DNA from: Acidobacteriota bacterium
Lineage (GTDB): Bacteria; Acidobacteriota; Aminicenantia; UBA2199
Assembly (NCBI GenBank): GCA_021817755.1
Contig: JAKAGC010000233.1
Location: 1-6,544, forward strand
DNA length: 6,544 nt
Reading direction: 5' to 3'
Position numbers and translations under genes: made by a program. The notes under the pieces are model-generated. The model did not search any database. It was given only the letters and a program-made list of their open reading frames with translations, and was not told the DNA's origin. Below, piece by piece: positions 1-5,239 of this stretch (position 1 is its first letter; each line of letters starts with the position of its first letter).

Positions 1-478
1 GGTCTTTTACATTCTCTATGTTCTGCCCGGAAATCGCTTGTGCCTCAGGAATATTGGGGGTAATCACTAATGCTCTTTTAAAAAGAACTCCTATTAATGT
101 TTCAACGGCTGCTTCATCGATTAACCTGGAACCGGATGTGGCAATAAATACAGGGTCTACTACGAGGGGAATATTTTTATTCTCAGGAAGATTAAGCGCA
201 TTGAATACTGTTTCGATGATTTCGGAAGAAACGAGCATTCCGGTTTTCACTGCCCGAACATGAAACTCGGCGAGAGCTGAAGTAATCTGTTTTGAGATGA
301 TGGGGAGAGATAGCGTTTCAAATTGATAGACAGATGCGAGAGTTTGAGCTGTTATCGCCGTAATGGCAGTGGTTCCGAAAACACCGTAAGCAGAAAAGGT
401 TTTTAAATCTGCTTGAATTCCGGCGCCACCACCTGAATCGGAGCCGGCTATTGTTAACGCTGCACATTGTTCTTTCAT
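1..478 (-). CDS. thiD: ThiD, hydroxymethylpyrimidine/phosphomethylpyrimidine kinase (partial, C-terminus outside window)
   Basis: ThiD phosphorylates hydroxymethylpyrimidine and then its monophosphate with ATP in the cytoplasm, giving the pyrimidine diphosphate that ThiE joins to the thiazole half of thiamine. I translated the minus strand from the ATG at 478 and obtained 159 open codons running off the left edge; the family is usually about 260-270 residues. Visible signatures are AGSDSGGGAGIQADLK at residues 11-26, the TAQ substrate-pocket segment near 43-45, KTGML at 78-82, VVDPVFIATSG at 106-116 and ITPNIPEA at 139-146. The catalytic C-terminal segment with its anion hole and GxGC motif lies outside the window. 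The start is set by a Shine-Dalgarno AGGA (complement of 486-489) seven bases upstream. The gene is divergent from the methyltransferase gene. No TPP riboswitch motif was seen in the leader. Confidence 0.95.
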   Translation of the reverse strand, partial: MKEQCAALTIAGSDSGGGAGIQADLKTFSAYGVFGTTAITAITAQTLASVYQFETLSLPIISKQITSALAEFHVRAVKTGMLVSSEIIETVFNALNLPENKNIPLVVDPVFIATSGSRLIDEAAVETLIGVLFKRALVITPNIPEAQAISGQNIENVKD

Positions 479-540
479 TTTTCAATCCTTCAATTTTTCT
501 TTAACTCATTAAATTTAAACAGGGCGAAGCATTTATTTGT

Positions 541-569
541 AATATAAGATAAAGACTATTGCTTATTAA
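541..569 (-). promoter_or_regulatory. Predicted sigma-70-type promoter of thiD
   Basis: Read on the minus strand, TTAATA (564-569) serves as -35 and TATATT (541-546) as -10, with a 17-base spacer. The -10 matches the consensus at five of six positions and the -35 at four. Transcription would start near 533, giving a leader of about 55 bases before the thiD ATG, with its Shine-Dalgarno. Short AT-rich matches like this also occur by chance. Confidence 0.4.
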
Positions 570-584
570 GATACATTTCTTAAT
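565..584. promoter_or_regulatory. Inverted repeat overlapping the thiD -35 (candidate operator)
   Basis: ATTAAGA and TCTTAAT form perfect seven-base arms around a six-base spacer. The left arm overlaps the predicted -35 of thiD, so a dimeric repressor bound here would block that promoter. The regulator is unknown. The dyad could also be a chance event in AT-rich DNA. Confidence 0.3.
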
Positions 585-670
585 GTTAACCGATGACCTG
601 TTAAGCGATCTATCCGGGTGTTCCTATAGTTTACTATATCGTTAGGGAAAAGAAAAGTATCTAATCACAG

Positions 671-684
671 TAAAATCGATTTTA
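671..684. promoter_or_regulatory. 14-bp perfect palindrome upstream of the methyltransferase promoter
   Basis: TAAAATCGATTTTA equals its own reverse complement. It ends 12 bases before the predicted -35 at 697, a usual place for an activator or repressor site. No known regulator consensus was recognised. Confidence 0.3.
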
Positions 685-696
685 ACCTGAAAAAGC

Positions 697-725
697 TTGT
701 AAAATCCGCTATATTTTGGTAATAT
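697..725 (+). promoter_or_regulatory. Predicted promoter of the methyltransferase gene
   Basis: TTGTAA (697-702) and TAATAT (720-725) are separated by 17 bases, each matching the sigma-70 consensus at four of six positions. Transcription would begin near 732, leaving a leader of about 60 bases before the ATG. Confidence 0.35.
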
Positions 726-792
726 GGCAAAATGAACAATAAACACGAATTAAATCAGATCACAGTTTTGTGGAGTAATACGAGGAATAATT

Positions 793-1632
793 ATGTTTGA
801 AGAGCTTGAGAAGATCAATACACGGCCTGAACCATTTCAATTTTACACTGCCAGCGATTTATGGAATGATGAATACACGTCAAAACAGATGCTTTCGTTT
901 CATCTAAATGAGAGCATCGATGTCTCTTCGCGGAAAATAGAATTTATTAACCGCTCTGTGGAATGGATCGCATCTAAATTCAGCATCGATATGAGTACAA
1001 ATTTAGTCGATTTCGGCTGTGGTCCCGGATTATATGCTGCACGTTTGGCAAAGCGAGGCGCAAATGTAACCGGAATCGATTTTTCAAAAAGATCTATTGA
1101 GTATGCGAAGGAAGTTGCCGAAAATGAACAGTTGAATATCCGGTATCTGAACCAAAATTACCTGGAATTTGAAACAGAAGACCGGTTTAATCTTGTTCTA
1201 ATGATTATGTGTGACTTTTGCGCCCTCAGTCCTGTACAAAGAAACGGACTTTTGAAAAAATTCCATAAAATCCTGGAACCAGGTGGTTCTGTTCTTTTGG
1301 ATGTGTATTCATTGGTAGCATTCGATAAGCGGGAAGAGCAGGCCACATATGAATTAAACCAGCTTTTTGGATTCTGGTCACCCAATACGTACTATGGATT
1401 TTTAAATACCTTCAAGTATAACCGCGAAAAGGTAGTGTTGGATAAATATACCATTGTTGAGGCAGAGCGTACAAGAACGGTTTACAACTGGTTGCAGTAT
1501 TTTACGTCTGAGGAATTGGAGAAGGAATTCATTGAGGCAGGATTTTCTATTGAAGGGATTTATTCGGATGTCGCCGGAACACCTTATGATAAAGATTCCA
1601 GTGAATTTGCTATTATCGCCAAAAAGGTGTAA
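793..1632 (+). CDS. Class I SAM-dependent methyltransferase, substrate unknown
   Basis: This 279-residue protein has a Rossmann-type SAM-binding core. Motif I is VDFGCGPGLY at residues 72-81, the acidic residue that contacts the SAM ribose is D96 in GIDFSKRS, motif II is in LVLMIMCDFCALS (134-146), and the post-core strand follows LEPGGSVLLDV (161-171). The N-terminal 60 residues (RPEPFQFYTASDLW onward) and the C-terminal half with its VYNWLQYFT segment resemble a conserved methyltransferase family that I recall mainly from clostridia and methanogens; no function is known to me. The start is fixed by GAGGA at 782-786, six bases before the ATG. It stands alone: thiD diverges upstream and the nuclease gene starts 221 bases downstream. 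Small-molecule methylation is the likeliest role; nothing suggests DNA methylation, since no target-recognition domain or NPPY-type motif is present. Confidence 0.88.
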   Translation: MFEELEKINTRPEPFQFYTASDLWNDEYTSKQMLSFHLNESIDVSSRKIEFINRSVEWIASKFSIDMSTNLVDFGCGPGLYAARLAKRGANVTGIDFSKRSIEYAKEVAENEQLNIRYLNQNYLEFETEDRFNLVLMIMCDFCALSPVQRNGLLKKFHKILEPGGSVLLDVYSLVAFDKREEQATYELNQLFGFWSPNTYYGFLNTFKYNREKVVLDKYTIVEAERTRTVYNWLQYFTSEELEKEFIEAGFSIEGIYSDVAGTPYDKDSSEFAIIAKKV

Positions 1633-1853
1633 TTTGGCTTAGAAAAGTCATGAATGACAATGTGAAACCCGTTACACCTCACTTTGATTGTAATGGCTTT
1701 ATTATAAGGTGTGTAGTTCTTGGTTGCGGCCCTATTTCGGATACAGAATGCGAATTGAAAGTATTTTAATTACAAGCATGTCTTATATTCAAAGCACCTT
1801 CAGTGAACTGTTTCGGTTACCTATTTACTATATTGATTTTTGGAGTACTTGGA

Positions 1854-2879
1854 ATGTCAGATAAAAAAAAATTAATGCCGGCTCGTTACTTGCAAATGTT
1901 AAAAAAAATAGGCTCTATCCTTGAATTAGGTAGAAAACGAGCCTTTTCAGTGGTAAATGATGTTCTAATTGAAACTTATTGGAACATAGGAAAGGAAATT
2001 GTCGAATATGAGCAAGAAGGGAAAGAAAAGGCGGAATATGGTTCTGCATTATTAGATAATATTTCGAAAGATTTAAAAGCAAAGTATGGAAAGGGATTTA
2101 GCCGTCGAAATGTACTAGATATGCGTAGATTTTATCTGATTTATCGAAAATGGCAGACAGTGTCTGCTGAATTAAGTTGGAGTCACTATACCCTTTTATT
2201 AAGTTTGACTGATGAATTTGCACGGAGCTTTTACGAAAAACAAAGTATAGCAGAAAAATGGTCAGTAAGAGAACTTAAAAGACAGATTCAATCAATGTTG
2301 TTTCAAAGAATTGCTCTAACTAAAGATAAAAATGGTGTGCAACAACTAGCAAAAAAAGGTCATTCGATTGAATCGTATAAAGATATTGTAAAAGATCCTT
2401 ATGTGTTAGAATTCTTAGGATTACCAGAAGACCACCGATATTCGGAAAAAAAGCTTGAACAGAAAATAATCGATAATCTGCAAATGTTTCTATTAGAAAT
2501 GGGAAAGGGATTTACATTTGTTGGCCGTCAATATCGGATAACTTTAAATAACCGTCATTATTTTATCGATCTTGTTTTTTATCATCGAATAGTTAAGTGC
2601 TTTGTGTTGATCGATCTTAAAAAAGGGTATGTTGATCATGGAGATATAGGACAAATGAATATGTACCTGAATTATTTCAAGAGGGAAGAATGTGTTGAAG
2701 ATGATAATGATCCGATCGGTATTATTCTTTCTGCTGAAAAAGATGAAATATTAGTAGAGTATGCTCTTGGTGGTCTCACAAATAAATTGTTCGTATCCAA
2801 ATATCAAACCTACCTCCCTGATGAAAATGTTTTAAAAGCAAAATTGTTGGAAATTCTTGGATCGAAAGATGAAAAATAA
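1854..2879 (+). CDS. DUF1016/YhcG-family PD-(D/E)XK nuclease
   Basis: The 341-residue protein has the usual two parts of this family. An N-terminal helical DUF1016_N domain (about 15-155) carries YWNIGKEIVEYEQEG, KGFSRRNVLDMRRFY, LSWSHY (108-112) and WSVRELKRQI (136-145). A C-terminal nuclease-like domain (about 180-335) begins at DPYVLEFLGL. Candidate metal-binding residues are D239 in FIDLVFY and D254 and K256 in LIDLK, followed by GQM at 266-268. The family is predicted to cleave nucleic acid and is often found in defence or restriction-modification loci; here it has no methylase, specificity or antitoxin partner. I chose the ATG at 1854 because GGAG at 1842-1845 sits eight bases upstream and the family N-terminus fits. 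A GTG at 1803 would add 17 hydrophobic residues with no ribosome site. No clear terminator follows. A decayed homolog lies 1050 bases downstream. Confidence 0.9.
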   Translation: MSDKKKLMPARYLQMLKKIGSILELGRKRAFSVVNDVLIETYWNIGKEIVEYEQEGKEKAEYGSALLDNISKDLKAKYGKGFSRRNVLDMRRFYLIYRKWQTVSAELSWSHYTLLLSLTDEFARSFYEKQSIAEKWSVRELKRQIQSMLFQRIALTKDKNGVQQLAKKGHSIESYKDIVKDPYVLEFLGLPEDHRYSEKKLEQKIIDNLQMFLLEMGKGFTFVGRQYRITLNNRHYFIDLVFYHRIVKCFVLIDLKKGYVDHGDIGQMNMYLNYFKREECVEDDNDPIGIILSAEKDEILVEYALGGLTNKLFVSKYQTYLPDENVLKAKLLEILGSKDEK

Positions 2880-3140
2880 GTGTGATGCGATAAAACTGTG
2901 CTCACTTTATGCGAAATTTTAGTAATTTTAATTAGAAAATCATGGAATCTATGAAAATTAAGACTTATTGAGAGAGTGTTGGAAAGTAGGGGCAAAATTG
3001 TTTGCTTTCTACTGAAGCCTTAAAACAATTGAATCAAAAATTAAATAAGACTGATTTATATCTAGCGTTTTTTTCTAAAATTCTAAATTTGAAAGGGTAC
3101 ATTATTGTATAAAATTTTATAAGATTAAAATATTATTAAC
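2880..3140. other. AT-rich spacer between the nuclease gene and its decayed copy
   Basis: No supportable gene is present. Composition is extreme: only 14 of 80 bases are G or C at 3061-3140. Weak similarity to the nuclease gene upstream of its KGF motif can be traced back to about 3112, with gaps. A 40-codon open stretch at 2990-3109 lacks a ribosome site and an ATG, and is probably chance. Confidence 0.6.
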
Positions 3141-3350
3141 AAAGAATTTAGTCGTCGAAATGTATTGGTTATGCGCAGATTTTACTTGATTTATCGAAAA
3201 TGGCAGACAGTGTCTGCCGAATTAAGCTTGAATTACTATACTCTTTTATTAAGTTTGACTGATGAATTTGCAAGGAGCTTTTACGAAAATTAATATATAG
3301 CAGAAAAAAGGTCAGTGAGAGAACTTAAAAGCAAATTCAATCTTTGTTTT
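3141..3350 (+). pseudogene. Decayed fragment of a second DUF1016/YhcG nuclease gene
   Basis: Bases 3141-3330 align without gaps to 2091-2280 of the intact nuclease gene, with 168 of 190 identical by my count, including a 31-base exact block. The matched part encodes the KGFSRRN...WSVREL section of the N-terminal domain. The fragment has no start region and no nuclease domain. It carries an in-frame TAA at 3291-3293 (Gln in the parent) and a one-base deletion near 3331. Two conserved tryptophans are lost (LSWSHY reads LSLNYY; WSVREL reads RSVREL). Twelve of the 22 differences are synonymous and ten are not, which suggests a distinct homolog that diverged under selection before decaying. The similarity fades at about 3350, just at the stop codon of the convergent radical SAM gene. 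Confidence 0.9.
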
Positions 3351-3352
3351 TT

Positions 3353-4699
3353 TTATGGAATGGTAGAAATAAGTTCTTGAAGAACCCATTCCAATATATA
3401 ATGATATTCTTTCGCGATTTCGATTTTATCTCCAGACTGAGTCAACACGTTCCATTGGAGATAGTTTGAAATACGATCCATAAAACTATCGAGATGCTCA
3501 CTCCCGAAGCGTTGTTCAATAACCGATTTATAAACAGGACTATTGGATTTAAGTTGAGAAAGCACATATCCCACCAATTGGCGATCCGGAGTCATTCGAG
3601 CAATATGTTTTATGGGAAATGTTCCATTTTCAACAGCAGTACAGTAATTATGATGTTCCTGGATTGTTTCATAAAAATGATCGGCTGCGAAGTTGTGTAA
3701 TCCGGGACCCAATGCAATACAAGGCGTTTGTTTTTCCCATCGTTCCCTGTATACAATCGTATCTTTAACCTGGGGAAGCAGAAACCAACCGATGAGATTT
3801 TCACGGTATCCAGCTTTTTCCAGGATTTTCTTCGCTTCATTGTACATGCACCACGGTAAAATTTCATCCGGGAATTTTTCCGGCGATTCACGGTAAGTCC
3901 TTATAATATTTGGCTTTTCCCGAAGATCAAGACGATAAATATTGATCGATGGTACTTTAATATCGATAGCAATTTGAACCGTTTCAAGCCAATCCTCAAT
4001 CGCTTGATCACAGAGTCCATAAACGAGGTCGATATTAACATTATCAAAATGAGGAATGATTTCTTGCAGCATTTCCACAGCTTGTGCCCCTGTGTGCTGC
4101 CGTTCCAGGATTTTTAAAATTTTATCGTTAAAGGATTGAACTCCTACGCTTAAACGATTGACATATTTTTTCAAAAGAGCAATTTTAGGGGGTCTCAATG
4201 TATTGATAGAGGTTTCGACACAGAATTCGCATTCTTCATTTTTACCTGATCTTCCTGAATAGAACTCAAAAGCCTCTGCAAGTAAATCTGCGGGTATAAC
4301 AGTTGGTGTTCCTCCTCCGAAATAAATGGACCTGACGTTTTTTGCAGAAAGATCGACAACCTCATCCAACATTTTAAAATGCTGACGTTCAGCAGCCATT
4401 AAACGTTCGATTTCCTGACTTTTGAGCATTGGGCCATGGTAATAATGACAATAAGAACAGTGTTCCAGGCACCATGGAAAATGAACATATAATGTATAAT
4501 CTTTGTAATTTCCATAGTATCCGAGTATTTCATCCTGGTAGGAATCTTCATATGGAATAGGACGGGGAGTTCCGGACAATGCAACATCCTTAAATGTTGT
4601 GAACCGGTATTTAACACTATTCTTGTCATTGAAGTAATCGGGTGGTAATGTATTGTAAAAATTGTAAGATGTTCCTTCAGGGGAAATCCTTGCATTCAT
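3353..4699 (-). CDS. HemN/HemW-like radical SAM protein
   Basis: The 448-residue protein belongs to the coproporphyrinogen III oxidase-like radical SAM family. The iron-sulfur motif CLEHCSYC supplies C77, C81 and C84, following YVHFPW. Other family marks are IYFGGGTPT (125-133), VETSIN (161-166), RLSVGVQSFND (182-192), the RQHTG segment (200-204), and NIDLVYGL (222-229). A C-terminal HemN-type winged-helix region spans roughly 370-440. An N-terminal extension of about 65 residues precedes the usual start of the core. The HNxxYW heme-binding signature of HemW is not seen; the corresponding stretch reads RERWEKQTPCIALGPG. Heme chaperone activity is therefore doubtful, and a porphyrin-related or class C methylase-like reaction is an open alternative. 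Heme synthesis genes are absent nearby. AAGGAGG (complement of 4706-4712), six bases before the ATG, fixes the start. It converges on the nuclease fragment. Confidence 0.87.
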   Translation of the reverse strand: MNARISPEGTSYNFYNTLPPDYFNDKNSVKYRFTTFKDVALSGTPRPIPYEDSYQDEILGYYGNYKDYTLYVHFPWCLEHCSYCHYYHGPMLKSQEIERLMAAERQHFKMLDEVVDLSAKNVRSIYFGGGTPTVIPADLLAEAFEFYSGRSGKNEECEFCVETSINTLRPPKIALLKKYVNRLSVGVQSFNDKILKILERQHTGAQAVEMLQEIIPHFDNVNIDLVYGLCDQAIEDWLETVQIAIDIKVPSINIYRLDLREKPNIIRTYRESPEKFPDEILPWCMYNEAKKILEKAGYRENLIGWFLLPQVKDTIVYRERWEKQTPCIALGPGLHNFAADHFYETIQEHHNYCTAVENGTFPIKHIARMTPDRQLVGYVLSQLKSNSPVYKSVIEQRFGSEHLDSFMDRISNYLQWNVLTQSGDKIEIAKEYHYILEWVLQELISTIP

Positions 4700-4720
4700 G
4701 TTAATCCTCCTTTTTTCTAC

Positions 4721-4735
4721 TTTATCCCGGATAAA
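4721..4735. promoter_or_regulatory. 15-bp perfect palindrome in the leader of the radical SAM gene
   Basis: TTTATCC and GGATAAA are perfect seven-base arms around a single C. The site lies nine bases above the Shine-Dalgarno and next to the predicted transcription start near 4738. A one-base centre is poor for an RNA hairpin and suits a dimeric repressor better. The regulator is unknown. Confidence 0.35.
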
Positions 4736-4744
4736 CCTGAAAAT

Positions 4745-4772
4745 CTTCTATCCTGGCAATGAACATTTTCAA
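4745..4772 (-). promoter_or_regulatory. Predicted promoter of the radical SAM gene
   Basis: On the minus strand TTGAAA (4767-4772) and TAGAAG (4745-4750) are separated by 16 bases, with five and four matches to the sigma-70 consensus hexamers. Transcription would start near 4738, immediately before the 15-bp palindrome, and upstream lies the paired direct repeat at 4793-4821. Confidence 0.3.
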
Positions 4773-4792
4773 TCTGATTTAATGGAATTGAA

Positions 4793-4821
4793 TTACAGGT
4801 TGATAGCGATGAGTTACAGGT
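4793..4821 (-). repeat. Paired direct repeat ACCTGTAA, 21-base period, upstream of the radical SAM promoter
   Basis: On the minus strand ACCTGTAA occurs at 4814-4821 and again at 4793-4800; with the next four bases (CTCA or TTCA) the copies match at 11 of 12 positions. The 21-base period is two helical turns, so both copies face the same side of the DNA. Relative to the predicted start the pair sits at about -55 to -83, as for an upstream activator site. The first copy overlaps the end of the 16-codon frame. Confidence 0.35.
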
Positions 4822-4864
4822 GATATCCTGAACGATTGGTCCTGGAAAATAAATCCAAAATCAT
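4814..4864 (-). CDS. Possible 16-residue peptide with a strong ribosome site
   Basis: An ATG at 4864 opens a 16-codon frame, MILDLFSRTNRSGYHL, ending in TAA at 4814. CCGGAGGA (complement of 4871-4878) lies six bases upstream, as strong a ribosome site as those of the real genes here. It follows the end of the possible two-helix frame by 22 bases, an operon-like spacing. It could be a leader peptide for the radical SAM gene that begins 114 bases later, a stump of a deleted gene, or chance. No function is recognised and there is no codon statistic to rely on at this length. Confidence 0.3.
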   Translation of the reverse strand: MILDLFSRTNRSGYHL

Positions 4865-4886
4865 AAAAATTCCTCCGGTATTAAGG

Positions 4887-5083
4887 TTAAAGAAGAAACC
4901 GTATTGAAACGTAAGCTCCCGCCGCGATTGAATAAAGCAATAATATCGACGGCATATCTGTCCGGTAAAATGTGAAATTTCTGATTTCAATGAACAATAA
5001 AAACAGATTTACAAGAAAGATTAGGTTGGATATCGGAATTTCTTCTTATAATAGCTCCACAAAAAACAATTAAAACTTGCCAT
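4887..5083 (-). pseudogene. Possible frameshifted gene for a small two-helix membrane protein
   Basis: An ATG at 5083 opens MASFNCFLWSYYKKK and then leaves frame after an AAA run at 5039-5041, stopping at 5021. Adding one A there would join it to a 50-codon frame ending at 4887 that reads as two hydrophobic segments: NLIFLVNLFLLFIEI, and PSILLLYSIAAGAYVSIRFLL in two overlapping parts. The joined product would be 65 residues, with the KKK placed before the first helix. No ribosome site precedes the ATG. A predicted promoter at 5088-5116 would start transcription almost on the ATG, which would make it leaderless. The frame may be a dead gene, a sequencing error in a homopolymer, or chance; I do not recognise a family. 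Confidence 0.25.
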
Positions 5084-5087
5084 CAAA

Positions 5088-5116
5088 AGTGTATCATTTT
5101 GTGGGTAGTTTGTAAA
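5088..5116 (-). promoter_or_regulatory. Predicted minus-strand promoter overlapping the 16-bp palindrome
   Basis: TTTACA (5111-5116) and TACACT (5088-5093) are separated by 17 bases, with five and four matches to the sigma-70 consensus. The -35 hexamer lies inside the palindrome at 5109-5124. The start would fall near 5081. Confidence 0.28.
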
Positions 5117-5124
5117 TTTACAAA
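5109..5124. promoter_or_regulatory. 16-bp perfect palindrome (candidate operator)
   Basis: TTTGTAAATTTACAAA equals its own reverse complement. By base composition alone such a site is unlikely though not impossible in this much AT-rich DNA. It contains the predicted -35 TTTACA of a minus-strand promoter, so a bound dimer would block that promoter. It does not match a regulator consensus that I can name with confidence. Confidence 0.38.
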
Positions 5125-5239
5125 ATTTTTACTTTAGCTAAACGGAATGAGACGTTATGACTTTGCCTATGATATGGTATGTAAAAATGTTACGGTTCTA
5201 TATGTGAATGACCTAAAAACTAGTTATTCGAGTGAGTAA

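Larger units (their letters stand above)
479..792. other. Divergent thiD / methyltransferase intergenic region
   Basis: This 314-base gap lies between two divergently read genes. It holds a predicted promoter on each strand, an inverted repeat at 565-584, a 14-bp palindrome at 671-684 and a small hairpin (TATAG-TTTA-CTATA) at 625-638. I found no tRNA-like structure and no riboswitch core that I recognise. Confidence 0.6.
4700..5239. other. Intergenic region between the lipoprotein and radical SAM genes
   Basis: This 540-base gap holds no long reading frame. From right to left on the minus strand it contains a 16-bp palindrome, a predicted promoter, two possible very short frames, a paired direct repeat, a second predicted promoter and a 15-bp palindrome. 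No hairpin with a T-run, which would mark the end of the lipoprotein transcript, was found in 5125-5239. Confidence 0.55.

Noticed and set aside
583..645. 20-codon plus-strand frame in the divergent region
   Set aside because: No ribosome site precedes the ATG and the length is within chance for this composition.
479..792. TPP or SAM riboswitch upstream of thiD or the methyltransferase
   Set aside because: I searched both strands by eye for the conserved TPP core (CTGAGA and the downstream ACCTGAtcTGG-type segment) and for a SAM-I-like core and found neither.
1803..1853. N-terminal extension of the nuclease from a GTG start, adding 17 hydrophobic residues
   Set aside because: It has no ribosome site and the family has no signal peptide; the ATG at 1854 has GGAG eight bases upstream.
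2990..3112. 40-codon open stretch in the AT-rich spacer (contains TEALKQLNQKLNKTDLYLAF)
   Set aside because: It has only a TTG as a start, no ribosome site, and no recognisable homology.
2141..3330. Transposon or insertion-sequence origin of the 190-base duplicated segment
   Set aside because: The repeat lies within coding sequence of a nuclease, with no terminal inverted repeats, target duplication or transposase seen.
3353..4699. Naming the radical SAM gene hemW or hemN
   Set aside because: The HNxxYW signature is not visible and no heme genes are nearby, so only the broad family is supported.
5026..5052. Perfect TATAAT on the plus strand at 5047-5052 with TTGGAT 15 bases upstream
   Set aside because: The spacer is short and no plus-strand gene follows for thousands of bases; the hexamer is expected by chance in AT-rich DNA.
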